In this document: in pieces, positions 1-8,749 of the stretch | Position numbering within the stretch: position 1 is the stretch's first letter | Layout of the letters: each line of letters starts with the position of its first letter | Source of the DNA: Candidatus Neomarinimicrobiota bacterium | Lineage (GTDB): Bacteria; Fidelibacterota; UBA2242; B5-G15 | Direction: 5' to 3' | Assembly (NCBI GenBank): GCA_017656425.1 | Contig: JACDNV010000003.1 | Coordinates: 100,212 to 164,211 of the forward strand | Length of the DNA: 64,000 nucleotides | Notes under the pieces: model-generated | What the model was told of the DNA's origin: nothing | Database searches by the model: none | What the model saw: the letters and a program-made list of their open reading frames with translations, nothing else | Program-made: the position numbers and the translations under genes

Positions 1-679
1 ACATAACACTTTTAAAAAATGGTAATTTTAATCTGCTTTCATATCCCTCCCATCCATTTTTAAAATTCCCATTTAATAAGTAAATCAGGCTCTTTCCAAG
101 CACAGCCTCAGCAAAATCATTGCATAGCTTTATTGCTATATTATATTCTTTAATAGCTTCATCAAATCTCCCCTGACACTGTAAGATATTAGCAAGATTA
201 TTATGTAGCTTTGCGCTACCAGGAATCTCAGCAATACCTTCCCTTAATATAACTTCACCCTTCTCATTATCGCCCAGGTCTCGGTAAATCAAATAGAGAC
301 AATTATAAGCATCTTCAGATTTTTTATTAAAACTAATAAAATCTTTCAAAAGCTTTTCTGCCTCCCTATATCTTCTAAGATAATACAAAGTAAGTCCCGC
401 CTTATAATACAAATCGTATCTTGTGGGATTAAGTTGCATTACTATACTATAAGCCTTTAGTGCCGAATCATATTTTCCAATATTAAAGAGAGCATCCCCG
501 AGATGGATGTATGCTTCTTCCGATCGTGGATTTATAGATATTGCCTCCCTAAAACTTCCAACAGCATTAAGATAGTTTTTATTCTGAAGGTACTTCATAC
601 CTCTCTTCATATATTCATTGTACTCATTTATACCTTTTTTATCTTCAGTGCCTATATTTTTTATTTTGTTAAAACTCAT
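1..679 (-). CDS. TPR protein with glycosyltransferase-like C-terminus (partial, runs off left edge)
   Basis: The first 226 codons of a gene that continues beyond the left edge. Reading from the ATG at 677-679 gives tandem tetratricopeptide repeats with typical spacing, such as SEEAYIHLGDALFNIGKYDSAL and repeats ending in NP. Near residue 208 it reaches the segment GWEGYESR, which corresponds to GWQDYEWR in the adjacent upstream gene (676-2265). There that motif marks the junction between TPRs and a heptosyltransferase-fold domain, so this is probably a tandem paralogue. The start overlaps the stop of the upstream gene (ATGA), suggesting translational coupling. TPRs usually mediate protein contacts; the catalytic half is not visible, so its activity cannot be judged. 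Confidence 0.8.
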   Translation of the reverse strand, partial: MSFNKIKNIGTEDKKGINEYNEYMKRGMKYLQNKNYLNAVGSFREAISINPRSEEAYIHLGDALFNIGKYDSALKAYSIVMQLNPTRYDLYYKAGLTLYYLRRYREAEKLLKDFISFNKKSEDAYNCLYLIYRDLGDNEKGEVILREGIAEIPGSAKLHNNLANILQCQGRFDEAIKEYNIAIKLCNDFAEAVLGKSLIYLLNGNFKNGWEGYESRLKLPFFKSVM

Positions 680-2265
680 TTAATTAGCTTTTTCAATTCG
701 GTAAAAACATTATCAAAAACATTTTCCCAATTACCCAGTTTCTTCTGTCTAAAAATTCTCATTGTAGGATACCAGGGTGAATCTTCTCCATCCAGCAACC
801 ATCTCCAATCGGAATTATATGGTAGCAACAACCACACATTTTTACCAATCGCTCCCGCAAGGTGAGCCACCGCAGTATCAGCAGACACTACCAGATCCAT
901 GTTTTTTATAAAAATAGCTGTGTCATAGAAATCATTGATGTATTCATTCAAATCCACAATTTTACCATTTTCTCTCAATTTCAAGCAATCCGCTTCTGAA
1001 GGGTTTTTCTGGAGGCTAAAAAGCTGAACATTCGGAACATCAGTAAGACGAATAAAATAAGTAACATCAATGGATCTATTCAAATCATTTAGATGCTCTC
1101 TATTACCCGCCCAGACAAATCCAATTTTAAATTTATCCTTATATTTAGATAATATACTATTCCGTGCCAAATCATCTCTTTTAACAGACAGATAAGGAAT
1201 ACCCGTATATACATCCTGTAATTTTATATTCAAGACTCTTGGTAAGCTTAATAAGGGGATATAAAAATCAAAATCAGGTATTCTTTCTCCAGACTTAATC
1301 ACAAGATCAGCTCCTTCACAGAAATCAATTATTTTTTTCAGGGCTGATGGAACTTCAAATATTAATTTTCCCACCTTTTTTCGTGCAATTTTTAAAAACC
1401 GACAAAATTGTATAGTATCTCCGAATCCCTGCTCAGCAAACACGAACAGCGTCTTATTTACAATATCTTCCCCATTCCATATAGGTTTTGAAAAATCTCT
1501 TTTTATTTTTTCAAACTCCTTGCGATACCATCGCCATTCATAATCCTGCCACCCTTTTTCGTATTCTCCTAATGTCAGATATATAAATCCACGATTACAT
1601 CTGGCTTCAACAAAGTTTGGATTTAAACTCAATGCTTTCTCGGTAAAATAAAGAGACTTCCTTATATCACGGAGATTAAGATAGCATGAACCAAGGTTTG
1701 AATATGCTTCAACAAGATCTGGCTTTATTTCGATTGCTTTTTTAAAAAATTTAACTGCTTTGTCATATTGATATAAATATCCGTAAACTTTTCCAAGATT
1801 GTTAAGGGAAAAGGGGTTTTGCGGTTGCAACCTAACTGATTTAACAGCATAGTAAAGTGCATTACCTAAATCTCTCTTATTACAAAATATGGAACTCAAA
1901 TTACTATAAGCTTCAGCAAAATCCGGATTCATTTCTATAGCCTTTAAGTAAAATTTCTCCGCCTCTCTAATTTTTCCGTGTAACTGGAAAATCAGCCCAA
2001 TACTAAAATAAGCTTTAGCATGATCTGGATCAATTTCTATAACCCTTCTATAATTTTTTATAGCTTCTTCGTATTTCCCTCTCTTAAAGAAAATTCTTCC
2101 TAAATGATAATAAGCTTCACTATATCCATTATTCAGTTTTAGCACTTGCCTGAAGCAATCTTCTGCTCTCTCTAGGTCACCCGATTTGATATATTTCCGT
2201 CCTAGATTATAAAAATATATATAATCTGCTACGTTTGTCTCAACTGAACGCCGTTTATTGTCCAT
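676..2265 (-). CDS. TPR-heptosyltransferase-fold (GT9/GT41-like) protein
   Basis: A 529-residue protein. Residues 15-240 form about six TPR units; residues 245-529 resemble the glycosyltransferase-9/GT41-like domain often found after TPRs, with an AEQGFGDTIQFCRFL segment near 273-287 (the GxGD region) and a late SADTAVAHLAGAIGK segment near 458-472, the usual NDP-sugar-binding end of GT-B enzymes. The WLLLPYNSDWRWL stretch is typical of this family. It probably transfers a sugar to a protein or lipid acceptor held by the TPRs; donor and acceptor cannot be read from sequence. The ATG at 2263-2265 has no clear Shine-Dalgarno. It is followed by a paralogue with a 4-base overlap. Confidence is high for the family and low for the substrate. 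Confidence 0.82.
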   Translation of the reverse strand: MDNKRRSVETNVADYIYFYNLGRKYIKSGDLERAEDCFRQVLKLNNGYSEAYYHLGRIFFKRGKYEEAIKNYRRVIEIDPDHAKAYFSIGLIFQLHGKIREAEKFYLKAIEMNPDFAEAYSNLSSIFCNKRDLGNALYYAVKSVRLQPQNPFSLNNLGKVYGYLYQYDKAVKFFKKAIEIKPDLVEAYSNLGSCYLNLRDIRKSLYFTEKALSLNPNFVEARCNRGFIYLTLGEYEKGWQDYEWRWYRKEFEKIKRDFSKPIWNGEDIVNKTLFVFAEQGFGDTIQFCRFLKIARKKVGKLIFEVPSALKKIIDFCEGADLVIKSGERIPDFDFYIPLLSLPRVLNIKLQDVYTGIPYLSVKRDDLARNSILSKYKDKFKIGFVWAGNREHLNDLNRSIDVTYFIRLTDVPNVQLFSLQKNPSEADCLKLRENGKIVDLNEYINDFYDTAIFIKNMDLVVSADTAVAHLAGAIGKNVWLLLPYNSDWRWLLDGEDSPWYPTMRIFRQKKLGNWENVFDNVFTELKKLIK

Positions 2266-2315
2266 AAATATATAACTATGTATAAGTTTTGGAATTGTAG
2301 CTGTATATAAATGGT

Positions 2316-3083
2316 CTATAAATATCCAAGTTTTTTCATTGTATTTCCCAACACCTCTATCACAAAATCTTCATCTTCTGGAGCAAAATATTCTCTATAC
2401 GTGCCATTCATTCCCTTCCCGGGATTAATTACATTTTGATATTTACTTGGTCTTTTTATTTCGGATAAATTCCAGCCTGTAATTTTCGCTATTCTTTTCA
2501 TTTCCTCATCAAATTTATTATTCAAATCTTCATACCTGATTGTAATGACTTTATTTTTATTCTTCTCAGCATAATTTACCCATCCTAAAACGTTCGTCTG
2601 CCATCGGTGTAACATCGTTGGCTCCTGCTCCTTTTGATATCTCAATATAGCTCCTCTAGGTTGAGCCCTTATAAATTCACTCACTGTCCTTGTAGCAGGT
2701 CCTTCATCCCATCCCTTAGATCGATAATCATTTAATAATTTCCAGAAACTTACCATTACATCTCTCGGGTCTCTGTAAATATAGAAAACGTAGAATTGTT
2801 CAGTAAAATAATCCATTATATCTATTAAAAAATCAATTGGATGATGCGACTTCAAAATATTTAATACAGGCTGGTTATGTAGCCTTTTTAATACACTTAA
2901 AATTGAAACCGGAGCATATAGATTGAGACCCAGATTAAAATCGAGATCTATCCTTGGAGAAGCAATATAGCCAAAATTAATAGAAATCGAATTCATCAAA
3001 AAATGTGTGCCAGATCTTTCATGGCTAATAATAGCGACCTTTTTTGTCCCCGGTTTCCCAAGAGTCAGAGTAGCTTTAGGCAC
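2316..3083 (-). CDS. sulfotransferase-like protein 1
   Basis: A 255-residue soluble protein with both PAPS-binding signatures of sulfotransferases: the 5'-phosphosulfate loop SHERSGTHFLMN near residues 20-31, and the 3'-phosphate-binding stretch YRDPRDVMVSFWKL near 105-118. The length fits a bacterial single-domain sulfotransferase. It would move sulfate from PAPS to a hydroxyl or amine, here plausibly on a glycan made by the neighbouring glycosyltransferases. The start is GTG at 3081-3083, supported by AAGGTGA seven bases upstream. It lies 17 bases downstream of the large GT/TPR fusion, so it is probably co-transcribed. It is one of three sulfotransferase-like genes in the island. Confidence 0.85.
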   Translation of the reverse strand: MPKATLTLGKPGTKKVAIISHERSGTHFLMNSISINFGYIASPRIDLDFNLGLNLYAPVSILSVLKRLHNQPVLNILKSHHPIDFLIDIMDYFTEQFYVFYIYRDPRDVMVSFWKLLNDYRSKGWDEGPATRTVSEFIRAQPRGAILRYQKEQEPTMLHRWQTNVLGWVNYAEKNKNKVITIRYEDLNNKFDEEMKRIAKITGWNLSEIKRPSKYQNVINPGKGMNGTYREYFAPEDEDFVIEVLGNTMKKLGYL

Positions 3084-3099
3084 AATAAACTCACCTTGA

Positions 3100-6048
3100 C
3101 TAATTCGATTGTAATTCTAATATCTCAATTGCTTTTACATTTGTTGGATCATATTCCAGAACCTTGCTCGCAAACTGCTTTGCTTCATCATATCTACCAA
3201 CTTCCTGATATAATTCTGCCATTCTCAACAACGTCAGGACATCGTTCGGGTGGTTTTCAAGTATTTTTACAAATGCACGAACACCATCCTCATATTGTTC
3301 CAATTCCAGTAATACTTCCGCATAATTCCTCTGAGCATCCACAAAGTCAGGAGCCTTTGCGACAGCGGCTGCAAACAATGCCTTTGCTGATTCAAAGTCA
3401 CCCAACTCGGCACTTATTATGCCAGATTGATTATATGCATATGCGTTATCCGGATTTAAGTCAATGCATTTTTTCAGCATTCTAATAGCATTAAGATTGT
3501 CGTCAACATTTCTATAACATAACGCAAGACCGAATAATGCTTCCTCATTTAATGGATCATAGCTTAAAACTTTTACAAAAATTTCCCTGGCATCCTGATA
3601 TCGGGATTGTGTAAATAAGTCCACTGCCACATTAATCTGGTCTTCACTTAAATCCACTAGCCTTTTATCTCTCTCCATAAGCCATTCAAAATCTATATCC
3701 TGCCATTTCTTCTTAAATATTTCTTTATTCATTTCAATAGATTTTTCATAATTAATTTTGTTTGATTTAAATGTGGCACTCCCATAGTGATGCATAAACA
3801 CATTCTCAGCAACAACAATTTTGAACCCTGCCTTTGATGCTCTCAAACAATAGTCATCATCCTCATAATTTCCACCAACAAAATTTTCGTCAAACCCACC
3901 TATAGCGTCATACAATCTCCTGTTTATCATCATTGCAAATCCTGCTATCCTCCTACGGGGTGTATATTTGTACTTCCTCGCTTCTGAAATACGCATAGCA
4001 TATTCCTCAAAATCCTCAGGATTTTCATACTGGACATTCTCCACCATCTGAAGTCCACTAATCCAGTTTGTTAATGGACCAACCAATCCAATCGACTCAT
4101 CGATTTCAAATGGTTTTATCATTTTTTCCAGCCATTCAGGCGGTACCAGAACATCATTATTAATAACCATCAAATACTTCCCGTTTGCAAAAGATAGCCC
4201 TTGATTAGCACCTTTTGAGAAACCAACGTTAGTATTATTCAATATTACCTTTACATGTGAATAATTATTGCTCAAATAATCAAGATACTCCCTTGTACCA
4301 TCACTTGATCCATTATCAACAACAATAACTTCATAACTACCACTGGTATTTTTCAGAAGATACTTAAAAAACATTTTAGTATATTCGATGCCATTAAAAG
4401 TCAGTGTAATAACAGATACTTTTGGTGGAGCAGAAATATTAGTGTTCAACTTAATTACGTTTTCCATCTCTTCTTCCTTTTTTTTATAAATAGATAGCTC
4501 ACCAAACTTTTTTGCATATAGCGAATAATTTTCTTTTAAAAAATTCTCAAAATTTTCAAATCCCTCTGTTAAGGCTGTAATAACTATATATTTTGGCTTA
4601 TCATTGCTAAGCTGATTTACTATCATTGTTTCCATTCCATAGGGATCAGGGGAGTAGGAAATATAAGGTCGAGGACAGAACAAAGTTGTTGTAGGTGAAG
4701 GTCGCTCAGAGAACAAATATATTTCATATTCAGGTCCCCAGACATATATTTTATCATCCTCATTTGTGATATCTTTTAACATCCTACCTATTTTTTCTCC
4801 TGCAAGATTCATCTCCCATTCTTGTCTATAATAAAAAATGTGTCCTCTTCCTTTTCTCTCTATTTTTCTCCATTTATTAAAATCAATTAAAATTATCCCA
4901 AAATAGCCCACGATGAGAATGGTGATAATAGCGATAGCAAGAATTGAACCGTTAGTTGACAGCATCTTCCACAACTCCGACGCCCCAAATCCCGATAAAA
5001 TTAAAATCGGGCCAAGTAATGGTAAAAAGTGGTAAGCCATATAATGTTTGTTAATTATAATCCCTAAAATAGCACCTACTAACCACACTAAAGTAAATAA
5101 TAAACTATTTATATTGTGGCTGTATACAATCCCTAACACTATTCCCGATAACGCAAAAAGTATATAAATCGAACTGTTCTTTAAAATAGGTACCATTACA
5201 ACTTTAACCCATCTTAGGTATCCCTCTTTTGTATATTTAAAGTTAAAAGTTTTTTTCTGATCATTTTGTAAAACAGCATGAGTTGCTGGCTCTGATTCTT
5301 CTTTTTTTAATTCCTTTGTATGATAAAACAACAATTCTAATTGCTTCTTAAGAAACTTAAACTTAAATCCAAATATTATTCTAAAATGATCAGTTGGAAT
5401 ATTATTATATTTGAAAAATAAAAATATACCAATGAATCCAATTATCATTCCAAATATAATTGATATATAACCAGAAAACCTAAAATTGTATATTAATCCA
5501 CTAATACATAATGGTAAAATTGTGTTTAAGTAAGCAGTCTGTTTAAAAAACAGTGCTCCCATTGATGAAATACCACTTATTAAAAGCAAATAATAATTTT
5601 GAGCCTGCGCCCCTAAGATAAATAAATAAAAAGATAATGAAGTAAAAAATATCTGTTCAACCTCATCACTTGATTGTGTCCACACATAAGCCGGCAAAGA
5701 TGAAATGAATGCATAGCTAAAAGAAGAGATTATAGCAACTGTATCGCCAAAAAGTTCTCCGGCAACTAAGAAAACCAATAAATTTGTTAATAAATGAAAG
5801 ACTATATTGGATATTCTAAAAACTTTTCTTGAAATACCAAATAACCTTATAAGCAATAAATATAAAAGCCATCTGCCCGGTGGGTGATTTTCACCTGTAT
5901 CTATATATGGGATCTTCTTTTTTTTCAGTTTAAATAATGCATGATAACCGTAAACACCATAATCCCTATCAAGTGGAATATTTATAAAAGGAAGCTTTAG
6001 TAAAATATTCATTAATAAACCAAAAACTAATAGTATATATACTAACAT
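3100..6048 (-). CDS. Membrane GT-C-like / GT2 / TPR fusion glycosyltransferase
   Basis: A 982-residue three-part protein. Residues 1-400 contain many hydrophobic segments, with an early LDRDYGVYGY and a TGENHPPG loop, resembling dolichyl- or ArnT-type GT-C membrane transferases; residues 400-530 form a soluble part of that half. A GT2 domain starts near residue 545 (VSVITLTFNG), with VVDNGSSDGT and INNDV as the nucleotide/metal-binding motifs, followed by GGFDENFVGGNYEDDDYCLR. From about residue 800 to the end there are four or five TPRs. Two transferase domains of different folds plus TPRs in one chain is unusual. A strong AAGGAG precedes the ATG, and the upstream stop shares one base with it (TAATG). 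A single open frame argues against an assembly join. Confidence 0.82.
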   Translation of the reverse strand: MLVYILLVFGLLMNILLKLPFINIPLDRDYGVYGYHALFKLKKKKIPYIDTGENHPPGRWLLYLLLIRLFGISRKVFRISNIVFHLLTNLLVFLVAGELFGDTVAIISSFSYAFISSLPAYVWTQSSDEVEQIFFTSLSFYLFILGAQAQNYYLLLISGISSMGALFFKQTAYLNTILPLCISGLIYNFRFSGYISIIFGMIIGFIGIFLFFKYNNIPTDHFRIIFGFKFKFLKKQLELLFYHTKELKKEESEPATHAVLQNDQKKTFNFKYTKEGYLRWVKVVMVPILKNSSIYILFALSGIVLGIVYSHNINSLLFTLVWLVGAILGIIINKHYMAYHFLPLLGPILILSGFGASELWKMLSTNGSILAIAIITILIVGYFGIILIDFNKWRKIERKGRGHIFYYRQEWEMNLAGEKIGRMLKDITNEDDKIYVWGPEYEIYLFSERPSPTTTLFCPRPYISYSPDPYGMETMIVNQLSNDKPKYIVITALTEGFENFENFLKENYSLYAKKFGELSIYKKKEEEMENVIKLNTNISAPPKVSVITLTFNGIEYTKMFFKYLLKNTSGSYEVIVVDNGSSDGTREYLDYLSNNYSHVKVILNNTNVGFSKGANQGLSFANGKYLMVINNDVLVPPEWLEKMIKPFEIDESIGLVGPLTNWISGLQMVENVQYENPEDFEEYAMRISEARKYKYTPRRRIAGFAMMINRRLYDAIGGFDENFVGGNYEDDDYCLRASKAGFKIVVAENVFMHHYGSATFKSNKINYEKSIEMNKEIFKKKWQDIDFEWLMERDKRLVDLSEDQINVAVDLFTQSRYQDAREIFVKVLSYDPLNEEALFGLALCYRNVDDNLNAIRMLKKCIDLNPDNAYAYNQSGIISAELGDFESAKALFAAAVAKAPDFVDAQRNYAEVLLELEQYEDGVRAFVKILENHPNDVLTLLRMAELYQEVGRYDEAKQFASKVLEYDPTNVKAIEILELQSN

Positions 6049-6998
6049 TACTGCTCCTTATAAATGATAACTTCTATTTTATCACCAAGGTTGAAAGGTC
6101 GCCCTATAACGTAGCTTAAATATACCGCAATCTGGCCTATTACTTTTTTTATTATGTACACTTCCCTATTCCCTAAAACTACTTCTTTGCTTATCTTTTC
6201 TATGGTAATCCTTTTATTATTATTAATTCCCCTTTTGACTCTCCTCTTATTTATCAATTTTTTATATGTTTCTCTTATTTTATGATAGAAGTAAAAGCTT
6301 TCAGGAATCCCATATGTGCCTATTTTAAACGATATTTTATAATACCTCTTCAACCGATTTATAAGATTATATATACTTCGTGGAGTGAAATAATTCACAT
6401 GAGAAGGTGGTTTATTAAAATAAAATTTCGATAAACCAAGTTTAATAGTTAGTGAATTATAATTTGGCACGCCTGCAACGTATAAATATCCTCCTGGTTT
6501 AAGAATCCTTAGAGCAGATTTTAAATGCTTATAGGGATCATAAATATGTTCCAAAGTTGAAGTACTTACAACCAGGTCAAAATAATTTTCTGGCAAATAA
6601 TCCTCTTCAATTTCTTTATCATATAATGTAAAGCCATAAAATTTAGCATACTTCTTTGCCCATGGGGAAACATCAAGGCCATAGCAATGCCAGCCCATTG
6701 CCTTAAAATGCTTTAACAACATACCATTGCCACAGCCAACATCAAGAACCCTACCCGCTTTTGTCTTTCTTGTCACCCTACAAACCACGCTCCAAAACCA
6801 CAAATTGTCAAGTTTCGTCTGAGACTGCATGTAAAAGCTATCTGTACTGCTTGAAACGTGGTAATTATGCCTCCTAACCTCATCAAGCGACACGTCAGCA
6901 AATACAAACGAACATTTTGAGCACCTTGCTAGCAAACACCCATTCAACATTCTCTCATCCACAAGCCTACTGCTCCCGCAGATTGGACAATTTCTCAT
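6048..6998 (-). CDS. SAM-dependent methyltransferase with N-terminal zinc ribbon
   Basis: A 316-residue protein. The first 30 residues carry a CPIC and a CSKC pair, a zinc ribbon often found in front of class I methyltransferases of sugar biosynthesis loci. The SAM motif VLDVGCGNGMLL lies near residues 82-93, followed by an acidic residue in GLDVSPWAKKYAK and the later LVVSTSTLEHIYDP and LKPGGYLYV segments, the usual methyltransf_11/23 layout. The C-terminal 80 residues are basic and partly hydrophobic. Its substrate is probably a nucleotide sugar or a glycan. The gene ends one base into the start of the membrane GT fusion and sits 37 bases after a GT2 gene. Confidence 0.85.
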   Translation of the reverse strand: MRNCPICGSSRLVDERMLNGCLLARCSKCSFVFADVSLDEVRRHNYHVSSSTDSFYMQSQTKLDNLWFWSVVCRVTRKTKAGRVLDVGCGNGMLLKHFKAMGWHCYGLDVSPWAKKYAKFYGFTLYDKEIEEDYLPENYFDLVVSTSTLEHIYDPYKHLKSALRILKPGGYLYVAGVPNYNSLTIKLGLSKFYFNKPPSHVNYFTPRSIYNLINRLKRYYKISFKIGTYGIPESFYFYHKIRETYKKLINKRRVKRGINNNKRITIEKISKEVVLGNREVYIIKKVIGQIAVYLSYVIGRPFNLGDKIEVIIYKEQ

Positions 6999-7035
6999 AA
7001 ATTACACACAGGTATCAGAACTAGACACCATCAGG

Positions 7036-7974
7036 TCAATTTTTATAAAAATAAAACCATATGTATCCCGCAGGAATAAGGATATGACACTTTATTGTAA
7101 AAATAAGAGAATGCACAACCGGAAGAAAAAGTATAAAAAAAAGATAAGTGAGGAGGCAAAGATAAAAAAAAGTCAAAAACAACCTTTTCAGAAAAAACAG
7201 GGGATACTTCTTTAGAATCAGACTATCCATAACCCCATTAGAAATGCCCTGATAAAACATCCTTCTATAAAACCACCCTTTCTTAAGTCGCTCTTTCTTC
7301 ACAACATGGAAAACAATAATCGATGGGGCATATAACACCCGATACCCATCCCTTATAGTGCATTCTATAATGTAATTCTCCTCGTTAGAAATCAATCTAC
7401 TGCCTACCCTTCCCAAATCTGCCCTAAAACCCAAATATTTGACCAAAACAGATTTCCTAAAAACTAAATTTGTCCCAGCTAAGAAACTTTTCCCACTCCT
7501 CACGCAAAAAGCCCTATTTCCTTCATCTACAAGTGAAAGGGCGGTCATCATTCTATCGGACAACCATCTTGGCCTACCGGACTCCCAAATAGGCAAAACT
7601 TTCCCGCCTATGCAGGCAACTCTGGAATCAGCATTTTCAAAAATCTCAAGAATATTCTTAAGCCAACACCTATCCGCTATAGCATCATCATCTATGAAAG
7701 CCACAAACTCACCTCTAGCAGCATTTAACCCTCTATTCCTTGCACGGGATAAACCAAGTCTCTTCTCTTTCAGAACAACTATGTTAAAATTACCTTTATA
7801 TTTATCAAGAAAGCCTATCTCCACCCCACCACATTTTCCATTGATAACCAAAATCAATTCAACAAAGCGCCTATCTATCTCCTGATTAACAATACTTTCA
7901 ACCGTTCTCTCAACAAGGGAAGAACTAAATGTAGTACACAAAACCACAGAAACACGAATTTCAGATTTAGCCAT
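7036..7974 (-). CDS. GT2 family glycosyltransferase with C-terminal membrane segment
   Basis: A 312-residue protein with a GT-A fold: VSVVLCTTF at the N-terminus, then NRGLNAARGEFVAFIDDDAI near residues 80-99, which supplies the DxD-type metal and nucleotide-sugar site, and SNEENYIIECTIRDGY as the acceptor-side motif. The last 60 residues are strongly hydrophobic (LFLTFFYLCLLTYLFFILFL) and should anchor it in the inner membrane. It closely parallels the gene at 11114-12049, sharing AFIDDDAIA, VLPIW, ERLKKGWF and YQGIS, so the two look like paralogues using related donors or acceptors. The start is ATG at 7972-7974 with a nearby TAGGT. The donor sugar is unknown. Confidence 0.85.
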   Translation of the reverse strand: MAKSEIRVSVVLCTTFSSSLVERTVESIVNQEIDRRFVELILVINGKCGGVEIGFLDKYKGNFNIVVLKEKRLGLSRARNRGLNAARGEFVAFIDDDAIADRCWLKNILEIFENADSRVACIGGKVLPIWESGRPRWLSDRMMTALSLVDEGNRAFCVRSGKSFLAGTNLVFRKSVLVKYLGFRADLGRVGSRLISNEENYIIECTIRDGYRVLYAPSIIVFHVVKKERLKKGWFYRRMFYQGISNGVMDSLILKKYPLFFLKRLFLTFFYLCLLTYLFFILFLPVVHSLIFTIKCHILIPAGYIWFYFYKN

Positions 7975-7987
7975 AACCTACAGCACT

Positions 7988-8749
7988 TTACCGGGGAACA
8001 TAACCAGCAAACTCACATAGCCTACTATAAATTTCCCGCAACTTACTATCAACCTCAAAATCCCCTTTAGACCTTTTTAGATCTTTCTCCGGAAAAGACC
8101 TGTCTACCTTCGCACCGGTAAAATCTTCTATCTTATCCAACCCCTCTTTAGTTGGAACCTGATCATAATGAATGAACAACCAATCCCCTTCTTTAACATG
8201 ATACTCCAAAATGTGGGTATACATTAATTCCCAGACTTCGAGAGCTATCTTTCTATTGATCTTCAAGCTGAATAGATATCCAACTTCACTACACTCCTTT
8301 AATATACTATTTACCGTCGCCGCCGGATCTCTAAAAACACATATGTAACAACAATCCTTTAGGAAGGGTCTCCACACCGGTAAAGTATATGAAAATCTCG
8401 GGTCTTTAAAGCAGTATGGCTCTCTATAAACCACCCTCCAAATCCTTTCTTCAATTTCACGAGTCATCTTCCATCTAACACTTAGAGGAACACGCGACAA
8501 CCACCTCTGACCATAAACCGGCCGTGCCCTAAAAAAATACTTGCCTATTATCGGCGGTCTGTTAGGGGTAACAAGTGAAATTAATTTCTCATTTATCCCG
8601 TTTATCTCGGGGTCTTCAAAAAAACCTTTTGGATTACTATGGCGAGGAGGATATAACCTATCCCCCATAAAATAACCAGCACTGGCAAGGGTCCCAGCAA
8701 CCATACTTGTTCCACTTCGACCAGATCCAAGTATTAAAACATTCCTCAT
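7988..8749 (-). CDS. sulfotransferase-like P-loop protein 2
   Basis: A 253-residue protein with GSGRSGTSMVAGTLASAG near residue 6, the glycine-rich 5'-PAPS loop of the sulfotransferase_3-type family, and VFRDPAATVNSIL near residue 113, matching the 3'-phosphate region. The ATG at 8747-8749 is preferred over an in-frame GTG six bases upstream because it overlaps the stop of the radical SAM gene as ATGA, a common coupled arrangement. The pairing with a radical SAM enzyme suggests the two act on the same molecule. It is only loosely similar to the sulfotransferase-like genes at 2316 and 15679, so these are not recent duplicates. Activity on a glycan is inferred from context only. Confidence 0.8.
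   Translation of the reverse strand: MRNVLILGSGRSGTSMVAGTLASAGYFMGDRLYPPRHSNPKGFFEDPEINGINEKLISLVTPNRPPIIGKYFFRARPVYGQRWLSRVPLSVRWKMTREIEERIWRVVYREPYCFKDPRFSYTLPVWRPFLKDCCYICVFRDPAATVNSILKECSEVGYLFSLKINRKIALEVWELMYTHILEYHVKEGDWLFIHYDQVPTKEGLDKIEDFTGAKVDRSFPEKDLKRSKGDFEVDSKLREIYSRLCEFAGYVPR

Noticed and set aside
3003..3485. Plus-strand open frame of 160 codons
   Set aside because: Antisense to a sulfotransferase-like gene and TPRs of the large fusion; His/Leu/Pro-rich shadow.
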